From Candidatus Pantoea floridensis (GTDB lineage Bacteria; Pseudomonadota; Gammaproteobacteria; Enterobacterales; Enterobacteriaceae): a DNA stretch of 64,000 bases. Made by a program: the position numbers and the translations under genes. The DNA is taken from positions 2,232,001 to 2,296,000 of the forward strand of contig NZ_OCMY01000001.1 in NCBI RefSeq assembly GCF_900215435.1. Direction: 5' to 3'. The number at the start of each line of letters is the position of its first letter. Position 1 is the stretch's first letter. Below the pieces are notes generated by a model. It worked only from the letters and a program-made list of their open reading frames with translations. It did not search any database and was not told the DNA's origin. This document shows positions 20,877-29,661 of this stretch, piece after piece.

Positions 20877-21545
20877 TTAACGCAGCGTCTCACACAGTTG
20901 ACGATAATCTCGTACCGCCGGATGACGCTGGAAAGATTGATCGGGCCGACCGGAATCCGGATTGCTGACGCCTAAGCACCAGCGAATGCCCCAGCTTGTC
21001 GCCGCATCCAGAATCGCTTCGCTGTCATCAATGAATAGCGTGCGCGAACTATCAAACGCGGTGTGCTGCTGGACGGCCTGCCAGAGACGCGGATCCTCTT
21101 TCGGATATCCAAAGGTATGGGTAGAAAGTAATAAATCAAGGTGGGCAGCTAATCCGGTCTGCTCCAGCTTCACATCAAGATTATAAGGATGCGCATTGGT
21201 TAACAAAATGGTGCGTTTGCCGGCGGCGCGCAGCGCCTGCAGCAGCGGCAGGGTATCTTCACGCATCGCCGCGCGCTGGCGCTTTTCCCACGTCATGGCA
21301 CGAATATCCAGCGCCAGCTCCTGCGACCAGTAATCGAGACAATACCAGTTTAGCGTATGCACCACGGCCTGATACTTCTGCTGAATAAGCTGATGCGCTT
21401 CGCTCAGCGTGATAGCGCGCTCACGGCTCAGCGTTTCAGGAACGTGTTCCAGCCAGAAGTGACGATCGAAAGCGAGATCGAGTAGCGTGCCGTCCATATC
21501 CAGCAGCACGGTATCAATCTCTGACCAGTTAAGCGTAACCTGCAT
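20877..21545 (-). CDS. yrfG: GMP/IMP nucleotidase YrfG (HAD family)
   Basis: 222-residue HAD hydrolase. Motif I is LLDMDGTLLDL (14-24), motif II ILLTNAHPYN, motif III lysine in FGYPKEDPRLW and motif IV LFIDDSEAILDAA. E. coli YrfG dephosphorylates GMP and IMP, and the protein here aligns throughout. Start ATG 21545 (MQVTLNWSEIDTVLLDMDGT) avoids overlap with igaA, although the frame is open to 21650. It lies between igaA and hslR in the same direction. Confidence 0.93.
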   Translation of the reverse strand: MQVTLNWSEIDTVLLDMDGTLLDLAFDRHFWLEHVPETLSRERAITLSEAHQLIQQKYQAVVHTLNWYCLDYWSQELALDIRAMTWEKRQRAAMREDTLPLLQALRAAGKRTILLTNAHPYNLDVKLEQTGLAAHLDLLLSTHTFGYPKEDPRLWQAVQQHTAFDSSRTLFIDDSEAILDAATSWGIRWCLGVSNPDSGRPDQSFQRHPAVRDYRQLCETLR

Positions 21546-21598
21546 TTTCGTTCTCGCCGCAAAAAAGTGGGCGACAGGGTAGCACAGAAGGGGAGGGC

Positions 21599-23740
21599 TC
21601 AGAACAGCGAGCGCACGCTCTGCATCGTGTTCAGATTGTGGTTGAAGCACTTGTCGTAATACTGCTGGATTTCGGCCATACGCAGACGATTACGATGAAT
21701 GCGACGCAGCGCCAGCAAGCCGTTGATGACCGCGCTGGCAATCAGCACCAGCATCAGCAACGCGGTGCCTAAATAGCGCCATTGCGCCATGGCATCTGGC
21801 TCATTATGCAGTGCGATATGGCGCGTGCCGTTGGCATCGGTGGTAATGCTGGTGATGATGCCGCTGGCGGCGAAAGGCGTGTGCAGCAGCATTTCCGACA
21901 TGCGCTGTAGCTCGCGCCACTGCGAGGGGGCGTCAAGATCAAACAGCGATACTGATGGCTGCGGCTGCGTCACCATCTGGCGGCCTTCATCACTGATAAT
22001 CAGGAAGCCACCCGGCGGCGGGCTATTGAGATTTTCCGCAGCGCGACGCGTTTCACGCGAGAAGAAGGTTGACGTCGCGGTGTTGACCAGGTTTTCCAGC
22101 GCTTCCGCACTTACCGGGCGCAGCAGCACGTTCATGCCATTAAGTTTGCCGGAATCTGCGCGGTGGATCAGCGAATCCCAATCTTTGGCGTTACCGAGGT
22201 TCACCAGCGCATTTTTCAGGCGCACGCAATCCTGTTGCTGGCTGCACAGCTCTTGCGTTTTCAGTACGAGATCGGAGAAATCATCCAGCAGAATCATGCC
22301 GGATTTTTGAATTGCCGAGGCTAGCTGCGGATTAAGTTTTGGATCGGTATTGGTTTCCGGATGCAGCTGGCGCGTGGTGGTATCAAGCAGCGCCGCTGCT
22401 TTATCGATAATATCGGACTGCGGCAGGGGCAGCGCAGGTGCGTTGTTCCAGTAAATGGCTGAGCAGTCGAACGGCATGTAAGCGTAGCTGCGGTTGCTTT
22501 GATAGTTACCTGGCACCGAACACATGCCGGTACCGCCGACTTTCAGGCTGTCACCAATGTGTAAGGGCAGGGCATTGAGTTTGTCTACGCTGTTGACCTC
22601 AATGCTTTCAGTGCCTTTCACCCATGCAAAGCTGAGTTTGAGCGGCATGCTGAGGGGAATCCAGGTAAAGAGCATTACCAGCACCAGCAGCGAACCGCAC
22701 GCCAGCACCAGATTTTTACGCCAGCGCTGTACCGGGAAGTTACGCACTTCGTCCTGCAGTGACAGGAAACGCCCCTGACGCACCACCTGACGATTAAGGT
22801 ACATCTCCACATCGGTGGTCTGGCCTAAATCATGCGCCACATAAGGCTGCCAGTGCGCGGGGTAGATGAGATCGATAATGCCGAGGGAGATATTGCTCTG
22901 CTCCTGGTTTGATTCCCCGAACAAGCCCCAGCGCTTTGGCGCACCGCGCAGACAGTGCACGTCGCGCAGGCCTTTCGCACCCGGGAAGCGGTAGAGAAAC
23001 CACAGGCTGACGGCGATCATCAGGCAACCGAGCACCGCAATCCACACCATTAAGCTGCCGGGCAGCACCAGACTAAGGAAGAACAGCAGGAAAGCGAAAC
23101 AGATCGCTACCGCTTCGCGCGTGCCGTCTGCGCGAGATAGCTGATACTCTTCGGCGGTCTCTTTGCGCACCTGCAGCAGTTCAACGTTTTCGCTCTCTTC
23201 TTTACGAATTGAAGCGTTGGTTGATATAGGGCGCACCAGCGGGGGGAGTGCCGGTTGTTCAATCGCGTAATTCACCAGCGAATGGCCGTTAAGCGAAATC
23301 ACCAGCGGCAGGGTTTGCGTGCGAATCAGTTCAACGTAGTTTTCATCCGCGATGTACTGCTCCCACAGCGGCGGCAAATGCACTTCTACTTCATCGAGAT
23401 AGTAGCGCCATTTCTGCGGATCGTCGGTGGAGAGGCCATAGCGTGTAATCGCGCGGGTGACGGGATAAACATTATTGCTCTGCGCGGTGAGCGTCAACGC
23501 TTCGGATTCACGCGGCTTCTTTGCGGATCGTGAACTCTGCTGGTCATGCTGTTTTGCCAGTAGCGCAATGTACTTTTCTACCGCGCTGCGTTCTTCATCG
23601 GTGAGTTTGCGATTTGGAGGACTGATAAACGGCAGCGGTTTCGCCAACGGCGGACGATGCCGCATAGCGTACCAGTAGCCGATACCTGCAAGTAACGAAC
23701 AGGCGAGCATGACAGCCAGAATGACAATGTAAGTGCTCAT
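21599..23740 (-). CDS. igaA: Inner-membrane Rcs attenuator IgaA (YrfF)
   Basis: 713-residue polytopic protein that holds the Rcs envelope-stress phosphorelay in check by contacting RcsD. Membrane segments: about 3-24, a pair near 211-250, about 345-365 and 655-675. Between the last two lies a large periplasmic domain of about 290 residues that in the family senses RcsF. Cysteines in the periplasmic part (GMCSVPGN, FDCSAIYW, ELCSQQQDCVRL) can form the disulfides known in IgaA. It is the first gene of an apparent igaA-yrfG-hslR-hslO transcript and is divergent from nudE. Confidence 0.95.
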   Translation of the reverse strand: MSTYIVILAVMLACSLLAGIGYWYAMRHRPPLAKPLPFISPPNRKLTDEERSAVEKYIALLAKQHDQQSSRSAKKPRESEALTLTAQSNNVYPVTRAITRYGLSTDDPQKWRYYLDEVEVHLPPLWEQYIADENYVELIRTQTLPLVISLNGHSLVNYAIEQPALPPLVRPISTNASIRKEESENVELLQVRKETAEEYQLSRADGTREAVAICFAFLLFFLSLVLPGSLMVWIAVLGCLMIAVSLWFLYRFPGAKGLRDVHCLRGAPKRWGLFGESNQEQSNISLGIIDLIYPAHWQPYVAHDLGQTTDVEMYLNRQVVRQGRFLSLQDEVRNFPVQRWRKNLVLACGSLLVLVMLFTWIPLSMPLKLSFAWVKGTESIEVNSVDKLNALPLHIGDSLKVGGTGMCSVPGNYQSNRSYAYMPFDCSAIYWNNAPALPLPQSDIIDKAAALLDTTTRQLHPETNTDPKLNPQLASAIQKSGMILLDDFSDLVLKTQELCSQQQDCVRLKNALVNLGNAKDWDSLIHRADSGKLNGMNVLLRPVSAEALENLVNTATSTFFSRETRRAAENLNSPPPGGFLIISDEGRQMVTQPQPSVSLFDLDAPSQWRELQRMSEMLLHTPFAASGIITSITTDANGTRHIALHNEPDAMAQWRYLGTALLMLVLIASAVINGLLALRRIHRNRLRMAEIQQYYDKCFNHNLNTMQSVRSLF

Positions 23741-24137
23741 GCTTTGCTCAATCCAGCCAAAAAACTGCCTTCACGTTTACGATGTACTCCCGATGAATCC
23801 ATCAATACAAGTCAATTTTGGCGAGCAGATGTCATTCTGACAAGGGAAAAGTCAGATAAAATAACGCGCAAAATCATTTAATTATAGTTTGTTAGATTAT
23901 TCCTTAACGGGATGTTAACGAGCTGCGACTCAATTAAAAATCGGTATTTTCTGAATTTAACAAAACACCGTTGACTTATTGTGAATTTTTAACTTCATAG
24001 ATAACAAGAAGTTGTTAGTAGCAGTAAGTGGATATGTGTCACCATAGTTTACCTACACGGTGAGTCGCACAATGGTTCGGGCTTAGGTATGCTGGCGTCA
24101 TCACGTTTCACAGGGTTGTGCTAAGTTTGAGGCTGAT
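23741..24137. other. 397-bp divergent intergenic region, igaA to nudE
   Basis: AT-rich, with no credible gene on either strand. It should carry the igaA and nudE promoters. A TTGACT at 23971-23976 is a possible -35 on the plus strand, but I do not see a matching -10 at normal spacing. No repeats or operator palindromes stand out. Confidence 0.5.
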
Positions 24138-24704
24138 ATGAAAACCCCCATGAAAAAACCTGACATCCTCAATGTGGAAGCGGTTGCCCGCTCCCGCTTA
24201 TTCACTATTGAAGCGGTCGACCTCGCTTTCAGCAATGGCGAGCGCCGTGTCTATGAGCGTATGAAGCCTTCCGATCGTGAAGCAGTGATGATTGTGCCAA
24301 TTATCGGTGATGACGTGATCCTGATTCAGGAATACGCGGTAGGCCTGGAAAGCTACGAACTGGGTTTTCCTAAAGGGCTGATCGATCCCGGCGAGAGCGC
24401 ATTTGAGGCTGCCGATCGTGAATTGAAAGAAGAGGCGGGATTCGGTGCCACTAAGCTGGAAGCGCTGGGCAAGCTGACCATGGCGCCGTCTTACTTCTCC
24501 AGCAAAATGAATATTGTGGTGGCGGAAGGCTTGTACGAAGAGAAGCTGGAGGGCGATGAGCCGGAGCCGTTGATTGTCCATCGCTGGCCGTTGAAGAATC
24601 TGCTGGCACTGCTGGAAGAACCCGACTTCCGCGAAGCACGTAATGTCAGCGCTCTGTTTATGGTGCGTGAGTGGCTGGTGAAGCAGGGCCGCTTGAGCTA
24701 TTAA
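24138..24704 (+). CDS. nudE: ADP compounds hydrolase NudE
   Basis: 188-residue Nudix hydrolase that cleaves ADP-ribose, NADH and diadenosine polyphosphates. The Nudix box is complete: GLIDPGESAFEAADRELKEE followed by AGF, fitting GX5EX7REUXEEXGU. MAPSYFSSKMNIVVAEGLY downstream is characteristic of NudE. A second in-frame ATG five codons in (24150) is possible; I keep 24138 because the preceding GAGGCTGAT is a fair ribosome site and the length matches the family. Convergent with mrcA through a shared terminator. Confidence 0.95.
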   Translation: MKTPMKKPDILNVEAVARSRLFTIEAVDLAFSNGERRVYERMKPSDREAVMIVPIIGDDVILIQEYAVGLESYELGFPKGLIDPGESAFEAADRELKEEAGFGATKLEALGKLTMAPSYFSSKMNIVVAEGLYEEKLEGDEPEPLIVHRWPLKNLLALLEEPDFREARNVSALFMVREWLVKQGRLSY

Positions 24705-24720
24705 CATTGCAGTCTCGTCT

Positions 24721-24755
24721 AAAAAAGAAAGCCGGCAGATTTGCCGGCTTTTTTA
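24721..24755. terminator. Bidirectional terminator between nudE and mrcA
   Basis: AAGCCGGCA-GATT-TGCCGGCTT perfect stem at 24729-24750, flanked by A residues on the left and TTTT on the right. It therefore works for both convergent genes, ending 2 bp before the mrcA stop codon. Confidence 0.9.
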
Positions 24756-24756
24756 A

Positions 24757-27303
24757 TCAGAACAGTTCGTGGCTTTGGCCATTGTCCATGATGGTAGTGC
24801 CGACATCATGAACCGAATATTCCGTTGGCTGCGTACCGTTGATGAAATACTCCTGGCGCGAGTTACCGCCATTGGCCAGTTTGCCGGTACTGCGATCAAT
24901 ATTAACAGTGACCACGCCATCTGGCGGAGTCAGCGGTTGCACCGGTACGCCTTCCAGCGCTGATTTCATATAATCGTCCCACGCAGGTTGCGCACTCTTC
25001 GCGCCGCCTTCGTAGCCGGAGATTTGATCCGGAATCGCACCTGACATGGTTGAACGACCCAGTGCGCGTGAATCATCAAAGCCAATCCACACCGACGTGA
25101 CAACACCCGGGCCGTAACCGGAGAACCACGCATCTTTCGAGCTGTTAGTGGTACCGGTTTTACCTCCGATATCATTACGTTTCAGGTCGCGGCCCGCGCG
25201 CCAGCCCGTTCCCATCCAGCCGGGTTCACCAAAGATATTACTGTTCAGCGCGCTCTTGATCAGGAACGACAGTGGCGTATTAATGACGTGCGGTGCATAT
25301 TGCTGATCGCCACCCGATTGCGGTTGCGCAGGCACCTGCTCAAGTTCTGGCTGCGGCACGGTCTGATTCTGCGACTGATCGGAGGTGGCAACATTCTCTA
25401 TGCTCTCTTCATTCAGTGCGACAGACTTTTTCGTGTCGCCATAGATCACCGGCAAGTTGCACTGCGGGCAGGCAATTTTGGGTTTCTCTTCGAAGATCAC
25501 GCCGCCTTGTTCATTCTCAATCTTAGTGATGAAGTACGGATCGACCAGGAAGCCGCCGTTAGCCATTACGGCGTAGCCGCGCACCACCTGCATTGGTGTG
25601 AACGACGCCGCGCCTAACGCTAACGATTCGGTATGCACGATGTTCTGCGCCGGGAAGCCGAAACGCTGCAGATACTCTGCCGCGTAATCAACGCCCATCG
25701 CACGCATCGCACGCACCATCACCACGTTTTTCGACTCGCCCAGGCCCTGACGCAAACGAATCGGACCAGCGTAAGTCGGCGGTGAGTTTTTCGGACGCCA
25801 GTCGGCACCTGCACCGGCATCCCAGCGGGAAATCGGCACGTCATTCAAAATGGAAGCCAGCGTTAAACCGCGATCCATCGCTGCGGTATAGAGGAACGGT
25901 TTAATATTGGAACCGACCTGACGCAGCGCTTGTGTGGCACGGTTGAACATGCTCTGGTTGAAGTCGAAGCCACCGACTAACGCGCGAACAGCACCATCTT
26001 CTGGATTGAGCGAAACCAGAGCGGAGTTCACCACCGGCACCTGAGCCAGCCACCAGGCATTGTCTACCTTGCGTACCCAAATCTGCTGGCCCGCTTGCAG
26101 CACCTGCGTCAGGCTGCGCGGTGTGGGTCCCTGAAGCGTATCCGATTTGTAAGCACGCGCCCATCGCACGCCCGCCATTCCTATGGAAACACTGCTGCCA
26201 TCTTTCAACGTTGCAGTGGCTTCTTCGGCATTAGCACTGGTAATCACGGCTGCGTTGAGTGGACCGTAAGTAGGAAGATCTTTCAGGGCTTTAAGAATTC
26301 GGGTTCTATCCCAACTGGCTTCGCCTGGTTTCCACAGCACATTGGTCGGGCCGCGATAGCCGTGGCGCATGTCATATGCCAGCACATTGTTACGTACGGC
26401 CTGCTGCGCGGCTTCCTGCAGACGACGGGTGACGGTGGTATAAACCTTATAGCCATCTTCATACGCGCCATCACCGTAGCGCTTCACCATCTCCTGGCGC
26501 ACCATTTCACTCAAGTATGGTGCTGAGAACGCGATTTCCGGGCCGTGATAGCTGGCCGTCAACGGCGTGTTGCGGGCTTCGTCATACTGCTGCTGGGTGA
26601 TGTAGTTTTGATCCAGCATACGCGCCAGCACCACATTACGACGTGAAAGCGCACGCGCGTGAGAATAAAGCGGGTTGAAAGTCGACGGTGCCTTTGGCAA
26701 GCCGGCAATCACCGCCATTTCGCTCAGCGACAGCTGATCAATCGATTTGCCAAAATAGACCTGCGCTGCAGCGCCAACGCCATAAGCGCGATAGCCGAGA
26801 TAGATCTTGTTGAGGTACAACTCAAGAATTTCATCTTTGCTTAGCAGCTGTTCGATGCGAATGGCCAGGAACGCTTCCTTAATTTTACGCATCAAAGTGC
26901 GTTCCGGACTGAGGAAGAAGTTACGCGCCAACTGCTGGGTAATGGTACTTGCACCCTGCGAAGCATGGCCGGACATCAGCGCGATACTGGCTGCACGAAA
27001 GATGCCCACCGGATCAACACCATGATGCTCGTAAAAACGGCTATCTTCGGTGGCAATAAACGCTTTGATGAGTTCAGGCGGCATCTGCTGCAGCGTCAGC
27101 GGGACACGACGCTTCTCACCATACTGGGCGATCAGTTCGCCATCTGCGCTGTAAACCTGCATAGGGGTTTGCAGGCGCACATCTTTCAATGTGTTCACAT
27201 CGGGCAGCTGCGGCTCTATGTATTTGTACAAACCATAAACCGTGCCGGCTCCCAGCAAAATGCAACACACTGCAAGGATCAATAAATACTTTACGAACTT
27301 CAC
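24757..27303 (-). CDS. mrcA: Penicillin-binding protein 1A
   Basis: 848-residue class A PBP that polymerises and crosslinks peptidoglycan. N-terminal membrane anchor at about 5-27. The GT51 glycosyltransferase has catalytic E86 in TEDSRFYEHHG and the motif QGASTITQQLARNFFLS. The transpeptidase has active-site S465 in GSNIKPF and the KTG motif in GGKTGTTNSSKDAW. The ODD/outer-membrane docking insert typical of enterobacterial PBP1A lies in between. A glutamine-rich linker (about 655-680) precedes the last third. Divergent from hofM, as in E. coli. Confidence 0.97.
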   Translation of the reverse strand: MKFVKYLLILAVCCILLGAGTVYGLYKYIEPQLPDVNTLKDVRLQTPMQVYSADGELIAQYGEKRRVPLTLQQMPPELIKAFIATEDSRFYEHHGVDPVGIFRAASIALMSGHASQGASTITQQLARNFFLSPERTLMRKIKEAFLAIRIEQLLSKDEILELYLNKIYLGYRAYGVGAAAQVYFGKSIDQLSLSEMAVIAGLPKAPSTFNPLYSHARALSRRNVVLARMLDQNYITQQQYDEARNTPLTASYHGPEIAFSAPYLSEMVRQEMVKRYGDGAYEDGYKVYTTVTRRLQEAAQQAVRNNVLAYDMRHGYRGPTNVLWKPGEASWDRTRILKALKDLPTYGPLNAAVITSANAEEATATLKDGSSVSIGMAGVRWARAYKSDTLQGPTPRSLTQVLQAGQQIWVRKVDNAWWLAQVPVVNSALVSLNPEDGAVRALVGGFDFNQSMFNRATQALRQVGSNIKPFLYTAAMDRGLTLASILNDVPISRWDAGAGADWRPKNSPPTYAGPIRLRQGLGESKNVVMVRAMRAMGVDYAAEYLQRFGFPAQNIVHTESLALGAASFTPMQVVRGYAVMANGGFLVDPYFITKIENEQGGVIFEEKPKIACPQCNLPVIYGDTKKSVALNEESIENVATSDQSQNQTVPQPELEQVPAQPQSGGDQQYAPHVINTPLSFLIKSALNSNIFGEPGWMGTGWRAGRDLKRNDIGGKTGTTNSSKDAWFSGYGPGVVTSVWIGFDDSRALGRSTMSGAIPDQISGYEGGAKSAQPAWDDYMKSALEGVPVQPLTPPDGVVTVNIDRSTGKLANGGNSRQEYFINGTQPTEYSVHDVGTTIMDNGQSHELF

Positions 27304-27382
27304 CTGAGAATTCCCATCTGTTGTCGTTTGAGCAGTTTATAAGCAACCGCGCGGTAGTATAAAGACAAGCCTGACGCTTTGA

Positions 27383-27414
27383 TATACCCGTCAGACTTGA
27401 AGTTGCCCGGGTAT
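27383..27414. repeat. Short ERIC-end-like palindrome upstream of hofM
   Basis: TATACCCGTCAGACTTGAAG at 27383 leads into GTTGCCCGGGTATT. It combines the terminal TATACCC/GGGTATA inverted repeat and the ACTTGAAGTTGC word of ERIC elements but is only about 32 bp long. It may be an internally deleted ERIC remnant in the 149-bp mrcA-hofM divergent region, or chance. Confidence 0.4.
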
Positions 27415-27452
27415 TGGAGCTCATTACCTTCAACGATAAGGAGATCGCGCAC

Positions 27453-28262
27453 ATGGCTTTTCAGCGCTGGCAAATCGGACTGGACATCCAAAACGGGCAA
27501 ATCTGTGCCCTTGGCATTGAACGCCGACGTCACGGTTGGCAGTTGCGACATTGGTGGCAACAAACGCTGCCGCAAGATACGTTAAGAAACGGTGTGCTGC
27601 AAACCACGCCTGCGTTACTGGATATGTTAGGGCGCTGGCAGTGCCATCTGCCGAAGCGTTACTCACTGCGCGTTGGCCTGCCGCCGCAGCTGGTATTGCA
27701 ACGCACCTTGCCGCTGCCTGAAACCTCGCTCCGTGAGCCTGCGCTGAGTCGCTATGTAGCGGCTTCCGCGCAACGTCTGTTTCCTGTCGAGCCCGCTTCG
27801 CTGTCGCTGGATTACCGTTTGCCGGGTAAAGCCTCGCAGCTGTGTGTCACCGCCGCGCGGCGCGAAGTGATTGCGCAATGGCTGGCCCCCTTGCAGCAGG
27901 CGGGCCTGAGACCAGACGTGTTCGAGTTGAGCAGTCTGGCGCTCACGCAAATCGCCATGCGCATGCCTTTGCGACATAACCAGCTGCTGATTCATCCGCT
28001 CAGCGATCACTGGTTATGGACGCTCGCCGGTGAAAGCACCTCGTCTGGCGCAGCCACTGAACCCCTCACGTTTGCGCTATTGCATGAAACGTTCCCGCAG
28101 ATGGAAACCGTATTTTGCACATCAACAGCCGTCTTGCCGGAAGAGCAGGTTCAGCGCTGCCAGCCGTTGACGCTGCTGCACTATCTCCAACCACCTTTAC
28201 CTGCGCAGGAAGGTGATTTTACCGTCGCGCTGGGTTTGGCTCTGCGACCGGAGGATTCATGA
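27453..28262 (+). CDS. hofM: Pilus assembly PilM-like protein HofM
   Basis: 269 residues. It starts MAFQRWQIGLDIQNGQICAL and aligns with E. coli HofM, the actin-like-fold PilM/ComA homologue of type IV pilus and competence machines. PilM docks on the cytoplasmic side of the membrane and binds the N-terminus of PilN. The C-terminal PLPAQEGDFTVALGLAL is conserved. Start ATG 27453 has AAGGAG at the right distance. It is the first gene of hofMNOPQ and overlaps hofN by four bases. Confidence 0.9.
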   Translation: MAFQRWQIGLDIQNGQICALGIERRRHGWQLRHWWQQTLPQDTLRNGVLQTTPALLDMLGRWQCHLPKRYSLRVGLPPQLVLQRTLPLPETSLREPALSRYVAASAQRLFPVEPASLSLDYRLPGKASQLCVTAARREVIAQWLAPLQQAGLRPDVFELSSLALTQIAMRMPLRHNQLLIHPLSDHWLWTLAGESTSSGAATEPLTFALLHETFPQMETVFCTSTAVLPEEQVQRCQPLTLLHYLQPPLPAQEGDFTVALGLALRPEDS

Positions 28263-28804
28263 TGCTGGCGGTCAATTTACTGCCCTGGCGCCTGCATCAG
28301 CAGCAGCGCCAGCGAAAACAGAGCATAACGCTGCTGACGCTCACCTTAATGTTGACCTTGTTCATGCTGCTAATGCTGTGGTGGCGCGGGTTCGCTACGC
28401 GGCAGCAGCAGTTGGAGCAGCTGATGGATATCACTTTTATCCTTAACGCGCTGCAACAACAGCTGGAAAAGCAGCAATCCCTGCTTCAACAGCGTGAATC
28501 ATTGCTGCAGACGCAGCGCGCCGAGCAGCAACGACAGGTCCAGCATCGGCGCTGGCAAGGTTTCTGGCAGCAGCTGCCGGAATTGATGCCTGAAACCTTG
28601 TGGCTGAACCGACTCGAACGTCGACAAGGACAACTCATACTGGAAGGTCAGGCGCAGAGCATGGCGGCCGTGAGTGACTTTCGCCACCAGCTAATGACGC
28701 AGCCGCTTTTTTCCAGTGTGAGGCAGGGCGGTGTGCAACGGCAGGTCAGCGGCGACTACCGTTTTGCTCTGCATGCACGCGTGCAGGAGTTGGCAGATGA
28801 ATGA
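28259..28804 (+). CDS. hofN: Pilus assembly PilN-like protein HofN
   Basis: 181 residues. The N-terminus MMLAVNLLPWRLHQQQRQRK carries the conserved NxLPWR motif by which PilN binds PilM. One membrane helix follows (about 24-45), then a glutamine-rich coiled coil (about 60-105) and a small ferredoxin-like periplasmic domain. ATGA overlap with hofM and 8-bp overlap with hofO show tight operon packing. Confidence 0.88.
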   Translation: MMLAVNLLPWRLHQQQRQRKQSITLLTLTLMLTLFMLLMLWWRGFATRQQQLEQLMDITFILNALQQQLEKQQSLLQQRESLLQTQRAEQQRQVQHRRWQGFWQQLPELMPETLWLNRLERRQGQLILEGQAQSMAAVSDFRHQLMTQPLFSSVRQGGVQRQVSGDYRFALHARVQELADE

Positions 28805-29291
28805 TCTCCTGCAGCGCTGGCTGACGCTGACGCTACCGTGGCGCATTGCCGGGGCGATGTTGCCGTCACTGCTGCTCTTCGCGCTGGCGTGGCTCGTGCT
28901 GCTTCGTCCGCAGCAGCTAATGCGTGAGGCACAAGAGCGAAAGATTGAGCAGATGGAACAACAGCAGCAACAGCGACAGCAAAAACTGACTTCTCTCCCC
29001 AGCATTGCTGCCTTAGAGGCGGAGATAGTTGCGCTGCAACAACCCGTAACGGGCAGCGAAGCACCGCAAACTCTGGAAAAAATCGTGGCTGCACGCGGTA
29101 AGCAGCTGGAAGCCTGGCAGCCGGACAGCCAGCCACAGCAGCTTCAGCTGCGACTGATCTGGCCGCAATTTTTGCCACTGTTTAGCGAGTTAGCCAGCAC
29201 CTCTTTACCCGTGCCGCAACGTTTTCAGCTGCAAGCAGAGCAAGGCGTATTGAACACGCAGTTTTGGCTGGAGAGTGACGATGCGGAGTAG
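28797..29291 (+). CDS. hofO: Pilus assembly PilO-like protein HofO
   Basis: 164 residues. Cytoplasmic N-terminus, a membrane helix at about 20-37 (MLPSLLLFALAWLVLL), a coiled coil very rich in glutamine, then a periplasmic domain with LRLIWPQFLPLFSELA. Topology and position fit PilO, which pairs with PilN in the inner-membrane alignment complex. Sequence similarity in this family is low, so the call leans on position. Start ATG 28797 lies inside the end of hofN. Confidence 0.82.
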   Translation: MNDLLQRWLTLTLPWRIAGAMLPSLLLFALAWLVLLRPQQLMREAQERKIEQMEQQQQQRQQKLTSLPSIAALEAEIVALQQPVTGSEAPQTLEKIVAARGKQLEAWQPDSQPQQLQLRLIWPQFLPLFSELASTSLPVPQRFQLQAEQGVLNTQFWLESDDAE

Positions 29292-29661
29292 CGGCTTGCT
29301 GTTACTGCTATGTACCTCTCTGGCGCTGGCACGCGATCCCTTTCAGCCGCTGACCGAGAACCTATGCCAGGCACCGGCCAGTGCACCGGAAGGCTGGCGC
29401 CTGCAGGGCATTGTTGGCGTGCCGCCGCACTACGTGGCATGGCTGATTTCACCGCAAGGTAAAAGCCATCGGCTCATTGAGAACCAGCCTTTTCCGCTGC
29501 CGCCCTGGCGAGTGCTGCAGCTAACGGCACACACGCTGGTGTTAAGTGCCGTCCAACGCTGTCCACCTCAGCAAATAACATGGGTAATAAAAGGAGGTTT
29601 TTATGAAATGGATGATGGTACTGATGTTGCTGTGCCTAAGCGCGCCGCTGCGCGCCAGTGA
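29281..29661 (+). CDS. hofP: Pilus assembly PilP-like protein HofP
   Basis: 126 residues. Signal-like N-terminus (MRSSGLLLLLCTSLALA) followed by RDPFQPL, the DPF motif typical of PilP-type proteins, and a small beta domain (GWRLQGIVG, WLISPQGKSHRLIENQPFPLPPW). PilP links the inner-membrane PilNO complex to the secretin. A GTG two codons upstream is an alternative start. The frame runs 59 bases into hofQ, so the last 19 residues are encoded by the hofQ 5' end in another frame, and the hofQ ribosome site lies within this gene. Confidence 0.8.
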   Translation: MRSSGLLLLLCTSLALARDPFQPLTENLCQAPASAPEGWRLQGIVGVPPHYVAWLISPQGKSHRLIENQPFPLPPWRVLQLTAHTLVLSAVQRCPPQQITWVIKGGFYEMDDGTDVAVPKRAAARQ

